This document shows positions 7,401 to 15,791 of a stretch of DNA of 32,037 nt, in pieces. The stretch spans positions 1 to 32,037 of the forward strand of contig CALXCQ010000034.1 in NCBI GenBank assembly GCA_944386835.1, given 5' to 3'. The stretch's first letter is position 1. Each line of letters opens with the position of its first letter. This stretch comes from an uncultured Oscillospiraceae bacterium. GTDB taxonomy: Bacteria > Bacillota > Clostridia > Oscillospirales > Oscillospiraceae. A program made the position numbers and the translations under genes. The notes under the pieces were generated by a model. The model saw only the letters and a program-made list of their open reading frames with translations, did not search any database and had not been told where the DNA came from.

Positions 7401-8376
7401 ACATCCACTTCTTCTCTTTCCTGTGTTATTTGCCCTTCTGGTTTTCGCTGCTTTCCTGGGGATGGCCTATGGCAGTGCTCAGCTAAGTTGGCAACAAATC
7501 TGGGGGGCCTTTCAGGCTGATTCCACAGACACAGCCCGGTTGATCCTGTTTCAGTTGCGCCTTCCCGGAGTCCTGGGTGCTCTACTGGCCGGAATGGGAC
7601 TTTCGGTTGCCGGACTTCTATTGCAAACTACTACTGGCAACGATCTTTGCTCCCCCAATGTCATTGGTGTCAATGCCGGTGCGGGCCTCGCTGTTATGAT
7701 TTTTTTGTGTCTGTTTCCCATGGCCCATAAGCTGCTCCCCATGGCAGCCTTCGTCGGTGCTTTTGGCGCTACCCTTCTGGTCCTCACGCTTTCTTTTTCC
7801 CTGGGAGGCCGCACCTCCAAGGCCACGGTCGTACTGGCTGGTGTTGCAGTAGGCACTTTGTTCAATGCCGGTATTTCTTTTCTTTCTCAGCTTTATCCGG
7901 AAGTCCTCTCCTCCTACTCTGCCTTTTCCGTAGGTGGGTTTTCCGGCCTTTATCTGGAAGACCTGGAAATTCCCGCAGTTGTCATTCTTCTGGGCATTGT
8001 GTTGGCCCAGTGCCTGTCTCCCAAACTGAACCTTCTTTGCCTTGGGGATGAGATGGCCTTTTCTCTGGGCGTACGGGTCAAATCTTTGCGGCTTGTCAGC
8101 TTAATTTTAGCCAGTGCTCTGTGTGCTGCCACGGTCTCTTTTGCTGGACTTCTGGGCTTTGTGGGGCTCATTGTCCCCCATATGGCCAGACGTCTGGCCG
8201 GCGAAAACATTCCGGTCCTGGTTGGCATCTGCGCATTGCTGGGCGCCATTTTGGTCATCCTGTCCGACCTTCTGGGGCGCACCCTATTCACCCCTGCCGA
8301 GTTGCCGGCTGGTATTTTAATGGCAATCATCGGCGCGCCATTTTTCCTGTTTTTGCTGTTCAAAAAAAGGAGGTAG
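7393..8376 (+). CDS. FecCD-family ABC importer permease
   Basis: A 327-residue integral membrane protein of the FecCD/BtuC family, normal in length, with about nine or ten hydrophobic segments. Hallmarks are RLPGVLGALLAGMGLSVAGLLLQTTTGNDLCSPNVIGVNAGAGLAV (residues about 56-100), the SLGVRV cytoplasmic loop and GLLGFVGLIVPHMAR (about 251-265), where the last part forms the coupling helix that contacts the ATPase. It works as a homodimer with the ATPase encoded next. The ATG overlaps the end of the binding-protein gene by 8 bases, so the three genes form one tightly coupled operon. Substrate is the same unresolved iron complex or corrinoid. Confidence 0.93.
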   Translation: MRRHPLLLFPVLFALLVFAAFLGMAYGSAQLSWQQIWGAFQADSTDTARLILFQLRLPGVLGALLAGMGLSVAGLLLQTTTGNDLCSPNVIGVNAGAGLAVMIFLCLFPMAHKLLPMAAFVGAFGATLLVLTLSFSLGGRTSKATVVLAGVAVGTLFNAGISFLSQLYPEVLSSYSAFSVGGFSGLYLEDLEIPAVVILLGIVLAQCLSPKLNLLCLGDEMAFSLGVRVKSLRLVSLILASALCAATVSFAGLLGFVGLIVPHMARRLAGENIPVLVGICALLGAILVILSDLLGRTLFTPAELPAGILMAIIGAPFFLFLLFKKRR

Positions 8377-8380
8377 CCGG

Positions 8381-9142
8381 ATGCTTCAGTGTCGTAATCT
8401 ATCTTTAACCCTGGGAAAACAGGAAATTCTCAGGGATATTTCCTTTCAGGCGCAGCCGGGAACCATTACCATTTTACTGGGTAAAAACGGCAGTGGAAAA
8501 TCCTCTTTGCTCAGCTGCCTGTCCGGTAACCAAACAAAGTATACCGGAAGTGTGGAACTAGACGGAAAAGATGTCCGGTCCATGGGTACCACGGAGCGGG
8601 CCCGCGCTCTGGCGGTTATGCCTCAGGTACTGCCTTTGCCTCCTGTAAGCGTCGCGGAATTGGTGTGTTTTGCCCGCCATCCTTACACCGGTTATACCGG
8701 AAGGCTGACTGCGAAAGACCGGGAAATTGCCAGACAGGCCCTGCAACACACTGGCATGTACGTCCATGAGAACCATAAAGTCAACCTGCTATCTGGCGGC
8801 GAACGTCAGTTGGCCTTTTTTACCATGATGTTAGCCCAACAGACACCAATCGTACTTTTAGATGAACCTGCCTCCAGTTTGGATACGGAATACCGCCGTA
8901 TGGTCTACCGTTTTTTGCGGGATTTTCGAAACCAGGGAAAAACGGTGATTGCCGTAATGCACGATCTGAGCGATGCCATTGCGTTAGCTGACACAATTGG
9001 TGTCCTTCATAGCTCTCATATGGTGTTTTGGGGTACCCCACAGGCCTTCCTATCAAGCGATGTTCCCGGAGACGTCTTTGGCTTGACTCCTGTTTCCGTG
9101 ACGGCGCAGGACGGAAGCCAGTTTACCATTTTCCGTTCCTAA
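8381..9142 (+). CDS. FepC/BtuD-type ABC importer ATPase
   Basis: A 253-residue ATP-binding subunit. The motifs are Walker A GKNGSGKSS (residues about 35-43), Q-loop MPQVLPLPPVSVAELV, signature LSGGERQLAF, Walker B IVLLDEPASSLD and switch His in AVMHDLSDA. The start is set by AAAGGAGG a few bases upstream, four bases past the permease stop. It completes the lipoprotein-permease-ATPase importer. Nothing is missing or truncated, and it is the last gene before a convergent CDF gene. Confidence 0.93.
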   Translation: MLQCRNLSLTLGKQEILRDISFQAQPGTITILLGKNGSGKSSLLSCLSGNQTKYTGSVELDGKDVRSMGTTERARALAVMPQVLPLPPVSVAELVCFARHPYTGYTGRLTAKDREIARQALQHTGMYVHENHKVNLLSGGERQLAFFTMMLAQQTPIVLLDEPASSLDTEYRRMVYRFLRDFRNQGKTVIAVMHDLSDAIALADTIGVLHSSHMVFWGTPQAFLSSDVPGDVFGLTPVSVTAQDGSQFTIFRS

Positions 9143-9452
9143 GCTACCTCTCCCGGCAAGCAGGCAAATGCCGAACCCCTCCCCTCTCTTCTACTGATAA
9201 AGCATTCGGTCTTCTCAGGAGGTATCCGGTATCCATGGGAAACTTTCCACAAAGAAGGTCGATTGGCAGACCCGCCAACAAAAAAGAACCCTTGGGAAAG
9301 ATTTTCCCAAAGGTCCTTTTCCATTTTACCATGCCTGTTAAGGCCTTGTGTTAGCGTTCTTAACTGGCCATATACGGTGCCCTGCTCCATGGGCTGTGAT
9401 CTGCTTTTGACCAAGGGTAGGCACCTTGTGTTCCCCGTAATCTTTTCCCCAG
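9143..9452. other. Convergent spacer between the ABC operon and the CDF gene
   Basis: About 310 bases without a supportable gene. It contains the terminator at 9281-9320 and a short GGGAAAC/TTTCC hairpin near 9238-9247. Open frames crossing it are shadows without ribosome sites, and I see no RNA gene. Confidence 0.5.
9281..9320 (-). terminator. Terminator, strongest for the minus-strand CDF gene
   Basis: The arms at 9288-9299 and 9303-9314 pair over 12 bp with a single mismatch. Read on the minus strand the stem is followed by TTCTTTTTT, a good U-tract, so it probably ends the CDF transcript. Read on the plus strand the tail is CCTTTTCCATTTT, weaker but possibly enough to stop the ABC operon as well. 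Confidence 0.7.
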
Positions 9453-10634
9453 CTACCCCATCACATAGGGCCGGTCAATTTGAACCACTGCATAACAGTT
9501 GGGGAATCGTTCCCGAACATGCTCGTTCACCCAAGCACGGATTTCCTGTGGCGATTTGTCCACATCATGGGGTACCACAATGTCATAGATCAGATTGGTG
9601 TGCGTCGGACCGGAAACCATACGAAAATCGTGGATCGTAACTTGCGGCGACAGTTTTTTCATTTCCTGTTCCACTTCCTGCCGCATTTGGATCACCACTG
9701 CATCATCTGCTTCAATGGGGTCCATATGGATCACAGCTTCACAGCCAAGCTTTTCCGCCAGGTCCCGCTCCATACAGTCAATTGCATCGTGGAGCTCATA
9801 GATATTCTCGTCTCCGGAAACTTCAACATGGAGGGAAATCATGACTCGTCCCGGGCCGTAGTCGTGGACCACCAAATCATGGATACCGCGGCTTACAGGA
9901 TAGGCCATCACCATCTGCTCAATCTCTTTTACAAATTCTGGATCTGGTGCCTGCCCCAACAGAGGATTCAGGGTATCCTTAACGGCCCCAATACCTGCCC
10001 GCAAAATGAATATTGCCACAAATACGCCACCGATTCCGTCCAGATTCCAATCCGTCACCCGCATTAAAATCATAGATGCAAGGACGACCGTAGTGGCAAC
10101 CGTATCGCTTAAGCTGTCGGCGGCGGTTGCTTTCATTGCCGCAGAGTCAATTTTTTTGCCGATTTGGCGATTGTAATGGGCCATATAAACTTTTACTAAA
10201 ATGGCTGCCACTAAAATCCCCATGCTGAGAAAACTGGTGTCAACAGGCTGGGGGTTTAGAATTTTTTCTACAGAGCTTTTTCCCAATTCCAGCCCCATCA
10301 GTAAAATCATAACCGACACTGCCAGTCCGGACAGATACTCCATGCGCCCATGCCCAAAGGGGTGCTCCGGGTCCGGTTTCTTTCCTGCCAGGCGAAATCC
10401 CAGAAGCGTTACAATGGAAGATCCGGCATCGGACAAATTGTTAAAAGAGTCTGCCATAATGGCAATGGAATGGCTTAACAGGCCCGCAAAATACTTGCCG
10501 GCAAACAGTAAAATATTGAGGACAATTCCCACTACACTGCACAATGTCCCATACTGCCTTCGCACCTGGGGATCTTTCACATTCTCCCCATCCGGGATAA
10601 ACCGGCGTACCAAAAAACGAATCATATTTTCCAT
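9453..10634 (-). CDS. Cation diffusion facilitator (CDF) metal exporter
   Basis: A 393-residue CDF-family antiporter, which exports divalent metals such as Zn, Mn, Fe or Co in exchange for protons. The family core is HSIAIMADSFNNLSDAGSSIVTLLGFRLAGKKPDPEHPFGHGRMEYLSG: the AD-x3-N-x2-D pair forms half of the metal site and HPFGHGR is the family signature. About six membrane segments lie in residues 20-215, with a second AD-x3-D motif (AADSLSDT) in the fifth. A cytoplasmic ferredoxin-like dimerisation domain follows (residues about 225-310), then an extra 80-residue domain containing HDFRMVSGPTHTNLIYDIVVP. The reading frame extends to 10739, but similarity and a GAGGAA site support the start at 10634. 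The metal is not decided by sequence. It is not obviously linked to its neighbours. Confidence 0.92.
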   Translation of the reverse strand: MENMIRFLVRRFIPDGENVKDPQVRRQYGTLCSVVGIVLNILLFAGKYFAGLLSHSIAIMADSFNNLSDAGSSIVTLLGFRLAGKKPDPEHPFGHGRMEYLSGLAVSVMILLMGLELGKSSVEKILNPQPVDTSFLSMGILVAAILVKVYMAHYNRQIGKKIDSAAMKATAADSLSDTVATTVVLASMILMRVTDWNLDGIGGVFVAIFILRAGIGAVKDTLNPLLGQAPDPEFVKEIEQMVMAYPVSRGIHDLVVHDYGPGRVMISLHVEVSGDENIYELHDAIDCMERDLAEKLGCEAVIHMDPIEADDAVVIQMRQEVEQEMKKLSPQVTIHDFRMVSGPTHTNLIYDIVVPHDVDKSPQEIRAWVNEHVRERFPNCYAVVQIDRPYVMG

Positions 10635-10832
10635 CTTTCCTCTCTGTCGTTCTCTCTGCCATCTTACCGGATTCCCCTTGGTTTCGCAAGAGTAATTGTG
10701 AAATGTTGGTAAATTTTGTAGAATGTGCAGGATTCTCATTAAAAACTTCCATTGGGATTGGGCAAGGGGAAAGGCAGCACAGGCAAAGTTATCGGCAAAA
10801 AGAATCCTGCCAGGGTTGGACAGAGGGCAGTA

Positions 10833-11822
10833 TCAACGGGATTTTTCCTGCATAATTTGATCCACCAGTTCTTCCACATGCATAAGAGAACCCCGGTCAA
10901 TAAAATAGTCGAAGGGAATAATCTTTCCCCCTTTGGCCTGATACTCCTGTACAGCGGTTTTTGAGACGGCCGGGTCCAAAAGGGGTAGGTCCGGCGCCAC
11001 AATCACCGCGTCAAATTTTTTCATAAATCGAATGGTGTGCTGCAAATCCGCCCCAAAATAGACCGGCAGGTTGCACCGGTTTCCTGTAAACAATTCCATC
11101 TGCTCACAAATCAGGTTGGAGAATTTATTGCTTTGACAAATAATGCCTACATTGGCCTCTGGTGGCAAAGTGGAAATACTGACAATAGTCTGTCGGCTGG
11201 GAGAAACGTCCACTGCCACCACCCGCAGCTCCGTACCGGCAAGACAGGCTGCCACTTGCTCATAGTGAGTCACTGTAGTCAGAACCAGATCGAAGCCGGA
11301 AAACAACTGTTGGGCATGGTCTTCCAAAATCACTGTGTCTACCAAAAAAACGGAACTGGAAATGCCGGGAATGTAATTCAGCTGCCGTTTGAACAGGGCC
11401 AGAGATTCCGGATTGCAGTCCACCAGAGCCAGCCGGACCAGTTGCTGCATAGCAGTGCGTTTTGCCAGAGACAAGCGGAGCATTGCGGAAATTTCATGGG
11501 GAGATAAATTCCAGCTTTCCAACTTGTCCAGCATTTGCTCAATCAGTTGAGACGCCAGTTTCCGGTGTTCCACATCATATACGTCCCGATCGTTGTAAAT
11601 ATAACTTCCGCTGCCCTGAATCACTTCAATAATGTTGTTATCGGCCAGTTCTTTATAGGCTTTTTTCACAGTTCCCCGGGCAATCTGCAGCTGTTCAGCC
11701 AATTCCCGCTCCGTAGGTAAGCGATCGCCAGGTTTCAGGATTCCTTCTTTCACTTGCCTTAAAATCTGCTCTACAATCTGCTTATATAATGGTCGACTGT
11801 TTTCAAAGCGGATGGTAATCAT
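10833..11822 (-). CDS. GntR-family regulator with an unrecognised effector domain, likely hut regulator
   Basis: A 329-residue protein. Residues about 5-73 are a GntR winged helix of the YtrA/HutC type: SRPLYKQIVEQILRQVKEGILKPGDRLPTERELAEQLQIARGTVKKAYKELADNNIIEVIQGSGSYI. The remaining 255 residues are neither the UTRA domain of HutC nor an aminotransferase domain. They alternate hydrophobic strands and helices (RLALVDCNPESLALF, FDLVLTTVTHYEQV, VGIICQSNKFSNL, FDAVIVAPDLPLL) like a two-lobed Rossmann-type ligand domain. The start at 11822 has GGGAGG seven bases upstream; a TTG at 11837 is less likely. It is divergent from hutH across 189 bases that hold four AATTGG-type repeats. Control of histidine use is therefore the natural guess; the ligand might be histidine or urocanate, but nothing in the sequence proves that. 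Confidence 0.85.
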   Translation of the reverse strand: MITIRFENSRPLYKQIVEQILRQVKEGILKPGDRLPTERELAEQLQIARGTVKKAYKELADNNIIEVIQGSGSYIYNDRDVYDVEHRKLASQLIEQMLDKLESWNLSPHEISAMLRLSLAKRTAMQQLVRLALVDCNPESLALFKRQLNYIPGISSSVFLVDTVILEDHAQQLFSGFDLVLTTVTHYEQVAACLAGTELRVVAVDVSPSRQTIVSISTLPPEANVGIICQSNKFSNLICEQMELFTGNRCNLPVYFGADLQHTIRFMKKFDAVIVAPDLPLLDPAVSKTAVQEYQAKGGKIIPFDYFIDRGSLMHVEELVDQIMQEKSR

Positions 11823-11861
11823 CTTACTGCCTCCCAAATTGGTATAGTTTCTTCTTTCCGT

Positions 11862-11884
11862 ATCCGGTAGAAAGCGTACCGGAT
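11862..11884. repeat. Perfect 8-bp inverted repeat with 7-base spacer
   Basis: ATCCGGTA (11862-11869) and TACCGGAT (11877-11884) are exact reverse complements. The element lies 40 bases upstream of the GntR start and about 43 bases before the hutH -35. It may be a second operator or a hairpin in the 5' leader of the GntR mRNA. Confidence 0.5.
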
Positions 11885-11926
11885 CCCTGTATATCCTCTG
11901 AATTGGTCCATTATTTTTCTAAAAAG

Positions 11927-11956
11927 TTGACCCATTTATTGATAATTTGGTAAACT
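11927..11956 (+). promoter_or_regulatory. Sigma-A-type promoter of the hut operon
   Basis: TTGACC (11927-11932) and TAAACT (11951-11956) are separated by 18 bases and are close to TTGACA and TATAAT. The start of transcription would fall near 11963, about 50 bases before hutH. Both boxes are embedded among the AATTGG repeats. Confidence 0.6.
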
Positions 11957-12011
11957 AAGTATGCCAATTCTAGCACAAAGATAAACCATTTACAAGGAGG
12001 CATTTGCATCC

Positions 12012-13535
12012 ATGCTGATGTTGGACGGAACCAAACTTACACTGAAAGACGTAGTTTCTGTAGCACGGGGTATGGAACCGGTGTCCTTTACTGAGGAAGC
12101 CGTTCAGGCCATTATAAAATCCAGAAACTATGTGGAAGAGAAATTGTCGGCAGGCGCCGTTGTTTACGGTCTGACGACCGGCTTTGGAAAATTTTCCGAC
12201 ACCTATATTCCCCAGGAACAGACTGCTACCCTGCAGAGAAATTTAATCGTTTCTCACGCTTGTGCCATGGGCAATCCCCTTCCCACCCCGGTTGTACGGG
12301 CCGCCATGCTTTTACGACTCAATGCCCTGAGCCGCGGCAACAGCGGCATTCGGCTGTCCACTTTGCAGACGCTTTTGGCCATGCTGAATCGGGGCGTTCA
12401 CCCTCGGATTCCAGAGAAGGGCAGTCTGGGTGCAAGCGGAGATTTGGCCCCTCTGGCTCACATGGTTCTGGTTATGTTGGGAGAAGGTGAAGCGGAATAT
12501 CAAGGTAACGTCCTCCCTGGCGCTCAGGCCATGGCGGCTGCCGGTATTCCCACCGTTACGCTGGCTGCGAAAGAAGGGCTGGCATTGATCAACGGCACCC
12601 AGATTCTCACTGCGATTGGCGCTCTGGCCACATACGACGCCCTTTGCCTCTGTAAAACCGCAGATCTGGCTGCCGCCATGACCTGCCAGGCGCAGTTGGG
12701 TATCACCTCCGCCTTTGATGCCAAAGTTCACAGTCTGCGGCCTCATCCCGGTCAACAGGCAAGTGCAGAAAATCTGCGCAAGCTTTTGCAGGGAAGTAAC
12801 CTTGCCCGCTTTACCCAGCCAGACAAAGTCCAGGATGCCTATTCCATCCGCTGTGCTCCTCAGGTACATGGAGCAAGCCGGGACGCTATCGAGTATGTCC
12901 TAAATGCCGTGGAGCGGGAGCTCAACTCCGTAACTGACAACCCGCTGATTTTCCCGGAAGCAGATCAGGCCATCTCCGGCGGTAACTTCCATGGGCAGCC
13001 TCTGGCACTGGCCTTTGATTTCTTAGGGATTGCGCTGGCAGAGTTGGCCAACATCTCCGAGCGCAGACTCGAGCGCATGGTCAATCCCCAGCTTTCCTTT
13101 GGACTTCCTCCCTTTTTGGTACCGGATGGCGGCCTCAATTCCGGCTTTATGATCGCCCAGTATGCTGCTGCCTCCATGGTCTCGGAAAACAAAGTTTATG
13201 CCCATCCTGCTAGCGTAGACTCCATTCCTTCTTCTGCCAATCAGGAAGATCACGTCAGTATGGGCACTACGGCAGCCAGGAAAGCGCAGATGATTTTAGA
13301 CAACGCCCAGAAAGTTTTGGGTATCGAGTTGGCAGCCGCTGCCCAGGCTCTGTGGCTCCGGGGTCCTGAAAATCTCTCTGCTGCCACGGCGGAAGTATAC
13401 CGGATCATTCGGGAAGAGGTTCCCCCTGTAGAAGAGGACGTAGTGATGTATCCCATTCTGGAAAAGCTGGATCAGATGGTCAAAAGCGGCCGCCTGGTTG
13501 CCGCAGCGGAATCTGTCTGCGGCCCGCTTGTGTGA
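12012..13535 (+). CDS. hutH: Histidine ammonia-lyase
   Basis: A 507-residue protein, the usual length. It removes ammonia from L-histidine to give trans-urocanate, the first step of histidine degradation in the cytoplasm. The self-forming MIO cofactor comes from Ala141-Ser142-Gly143 in GSLGASGDLAPLAHM. Other family markers are YGLTTGFGKFSD near residue 52, the FHGQPLA segment near 330 and a late SSANQEDHVSMGT segment. AAGGAGG lies 11 bases before the ATG at 12012; a second in-frame ATG two codons later would be too far. It is the first gene of the hut operon, with a recognisable promoter and candidate operators upstream. A 218-base gap, long for this operon, separates it from hutU. Confidence 0.97.
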   Translation: MLMLDGTKLTLKDVVSVARGMEPVSFTEEAVQAIIKSRNYVEEKLSAGAVVYGLTTGFGKFSDTYIPQEQTATLQRNLIVSHACAMGNPLPTPVVRAAMLLRLNALSRGNSGIRLSTLQTLLAMLNRGVHPRIPEKGSLGASGDLAPLAHMVLVMLGEGEAEYQGNVLPGAQAMAAAGIPTVTLAAKEGLALINGTQILTAIGALATYDALCLCKTADLAAAMTCQAQLGITSAFDAKVHSLRPHPGQQASAENLRKLLQGSNLARFTQPDKVQDAYSIRCAPQVHGASRDAIEYVLNAVERELNSVTDNPLIFPEADQAISGGNFHGQPLALAFDFLGIALAELANISERRLERMVNPQLSFGLPPFLVPDGGLNSGFMIAQYAAASMVSENKVYAHPASVDSIPSSANQEDHVSMGTTAARKAQMILDNAQKVLGIELAAAAQALWLRGPENLSAATAEVYRIIREEVPPVEEDVVMYPILEKLDQMVKSGRLVAAAESVCGPLV

Positions 13536-13544
13536 ATTGATTTT

Positions 13545-13705
13545 CCGTTTAGTTGCCCGCGGAAACTTCGTTTCCTGCTTGGGCAGTTACAAAAAGCCGT
13601 TCTCTATTCCGGCACTTGCGGAAACCCGGTTGCGGCTGGAAACTTTCTATTTCCCCGTTTCCCGGTTCCAGACACTTTTGGAAATCTCGTTTCTCCGTGC
13701 AGTCG
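13545..13705. repeat. Spacer with repeated GGAAAC/GTTTCC hairpins between hutH and hutU
   Basis: GGAAAC-type words occur at 13561, 13620, 13638 and 13680, each followed by GTTTCC-like words. The first makes a tight hairpin (GGAAAC, three bases, GTTTCC at 13561-13575), flanked by GCCC/GGGC. The third sits in a larger CTGGAA...TTCCAG stem (13636-13671). There is no T-tract terminator. No gene is supportable here, although an open frame runs into hutU. Confidence 0.5.
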
Positions 13706-13753
13706 TTGGTAGAATTTCCCCTTACCTTATGGATAAATAGGAGGTCTTTTCTC

Positions 13754-15775
13754 ATGTTGGAAAATGCTGCAATTTCTCAGGCAATGACCATTCAACTGGA
13801 CTCTGTCCTGCCGGACTACCCCGCCATGGACCCCACTGTCCGGCGAGCTCCGGACCGAGGTTACCGGCTTACCAAAGCGCAGACTCAGCTGGCTCTTCGC
13901 AATGCCCTTCGGTATGTACCGCCGGAACTTCACAGCGTTCTTGCCCCGGAATTTCTGGAAGAATTACAGACGCGGGGGCGGATTTACGCCTACCGATATC
14001 GCCCGGAGGGAAGAATTTACGGCAAACCTATTGACCAATACAAAGGCAACTGTATCGAAGGCAAAGCCTTTCAGGTGATGCTGGACAACAACCTGGACTT
14101 TGAAATTGCCCTCTATCCCTATGAACTGGTCACTTACGGCGAAACTGGCCAGCCCTGCCAAAACTGGCTGCAATACCGGCTCATAAAAAAATATTTGGAA
14201 GCCCTGACGGAAAACCAGACCCTGGTCATTGAATCCGGACATCCGGTCGGACTCTTTCCTTCCAAACCGGAAGCGCCCCGGGTAATTCTGACCAATGCTC
14301 TGATGGTGGGTATGTTTGACAATCTGGACGATTGGGAAATCGCCGAACAGCTGGGGGTTGCCAACTACGGACAGATGACGGCCGGTGGTTGGATGTACAT
14401 TGGCCCCCAGGGCATTGTCCATGGCACGTTTAATACCATCCTGGGGGGAGGTCGGAAATATCTGGGAATCCCCCAAGAGGGAGATCTGTCCGGACGGGTC
14501 TTCGTCTCTTCCGGTCTGGGTGGCATGAGCGGAGCGCAGCCCAAAGCGGCAAACATTGCCAACGCGGTCGGTATTTTTGCAGAAGTTGACCGCTCCCGTA
14601 TTGAAACCCGGTACCGTCAGGGCTGGGTAGACGTCATCAGCGACGACTTACAGGAGGTATTCGCCCTTGCCCGCAAGCATGTTTTGGAGAAAACCACTGT
14701 TTCCATTGCCTACCATGGCAATATTGTAGACCTGTTGGAAGCCGCTGTGAAAACCCAATTCCCCATCGATTTACTCTCAGACCAAACCTCCTGCCACAAC
14801 GTCTATAATGGCGGATACTGCCCCGTAGGTCTCACCTTCCAGGAACGTACTCGGCTTCTGCACCAGGACCGAGAGGCTTTCTGCAAATATGTGGATGCCT
14901 CCTTGCGCCGGCATTTTGATGCCATCGTGGCCCTGACCAAACAGGGCGCCCATTTCTTCGACTACGGAAACTCCTTTATGAAAGCCGTTTACGACAGCGG
15001 CGTAAGGGAAATTTCCAAGAACGGTGTAGATGAAAAAGACGGCTTTATTTTTCCCTCCTATGTGGAAGATATTATGGGCCCTATGCTCTTTGACTATGGA
15101 TACGGCCCCTTCCGGTGGGTCTGTCTGTCTGGAAACCCGGAGGATCTTCATAAGACCGACTTGGCTGCCATGTCCTGTATTGACCCGAATCGCCGGTTCC
15201 AGGATCGGGATAACTATATCTGGATCCGGGACGCAGAAAAGAATCACCTGGTAGTCGGCACCCAAGCTCGAATCCTCTATCAGGATGCGGAAGGACGAAC
15301 CCGCATCGCTTTAAAGTTCAATGAAATGGTCCGCAATGGAGAAATCGGCCCCGTCATGCTGGGCCGGGATCACCATGATGTCTCCGGAACCGATTCGCCT
15401 TTCCGGGAAACTGCCAACATTAAAGACGGTTCCAATGTCATGGCAGACATGGCTGTGCAGTGCTTTGCCGGCAATGCAGCAAGAGGTATGAGCCTGTGTG
15501 CCCTGCACAACGGCGGTGGCGTTGGCATCGGCAAAGCCATTAACGGCGGTTTTGGTCTGGTTCTGGACGGCAGTCATCGCGTCGATGAGATTATCCGCTC
15601 CGCCATGATGTGGGACGTCATGGGTGGCGTGGCCCGCCGCGGCTGGGCCCGGAATCCGGCAGCAATCGAAACCAGTATTCGCTACAATCAAAACCCTGCC
15701 AACGGCGGACACATTACTCTTCCCTATCTGGCAGATGACCAGTTGATCCAGCAACTCACCGAGCACTTGAGATAA
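13754..15775 (+). CDS. hutU: Urocanate hydratase
   Basis: A 673-residue urocanase of the longer type found in Clostridia; many proteobacterial forms have about 560 residues. It adds water to urocanate to form 4-imidazolone-5-propionate, using tightly bound NAD+ as an electrophile. Typical stretches are QYKGNCIEGKAFQVMLDNNLDFEIALYPYELVTYGETGQ, YGQMTAGGWMYIGPQGIVHGTFNTILGGGRKYLG and VFVSSGLGGMSGAQPKAANIAN, with DQTSCHNVYNGGYCPVGLT and MSLCALHNGGGVGIGKAINGGFG further on. The reading frame opens at 13553, but the ATG at 13754 with AGGAGG at about 13739 is the real start; the 67 extra codons do not look like protein. The gene ends 16 bases before ftcD. The 3' end is complete. Confidence 0.96.
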   Translation: MLENAAISQAMTIQLDSVLPDYPAMDPTVRRAPDRGYRLTKAQTQLALRNALRYVPPELHSVLAPEFLEELQTRGRIYAYRYRPEGRIYGKPIDQYKGNCIEGKAFQVMLDNNLDFEIALYPYELVTYGETGQPCQNWLQYRLIKKYLEALTENQTLVIESGHPVGLFPSKPEAPRVILTNALMVGMFDNLDDWEIAEQLGVANYGQMTAGGWMYIGPQGIVHGTFNTILGGGRKYLGIPQEGDLSGRVFVSSGLGGMSGAQPKAANIANAVGIFAEVDRSRIETRYRQGWVDVISDDLQEVFALARKHVLEKTTVSIAYHGNIVDLLEAAVKTQFPIDLLSDQTSCHNVYNGGYCPVGLTFQERTRLLHQDREAFCKYVDASLRRHFDAIVALTKQGAHFFDYGNSFMKAVYDSGVREISKNGVDEKDGFIFPSYVEDIMGPMLFDYGYGPFRWVCLSGNPEDLHKTDLAAMSCIDPNRRFQDRDNYIWIRDAEKNHLVVGTQARILYQDAEGRTRIALKFNEMVRNGEIGPVMLGRDHHDVSGTDSPFRETANIKDGSNVMADMAVQCFAGNAARGMSLCALHNGGGVGIGKAINGGFGLVLDGSHRVDEIIRSAMMWDVMGGVARRGWARNPAAIETSIRYNQNPANGGHITLPYLADDQLIQQLTEHLR

Positions 15776-15791
15776 AGGAGAGGAATACCTT

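Larger units (their letters stand above)
11836..11970. promoter_or_regulatory. Candidate operator repeats between the GntR gene and hutH
   Basis: A motif close to AATTGGTA occurs four times: AAATTGGTATAG (11836-11847), GAATTGGTCCAT (11900-11911), AATTTGGTAAAC (11944-11955) and, inverted, GTATGCCAATTC (11959-11970). The last two face each other as an imperfect palindrome over and just after the hutH -10 element, where a repressor would block transcription. The repeats are seen directly; binding by the GntR protein is inferred from the divergent position. Confidence 0.5.

Noticed and set aside
13553-13753. 67-codon N-terminal extension of hutU
   Set aside because: The extra residues are not urocanase-like, and the ATG at 13754 has a clear AGGAGG site.
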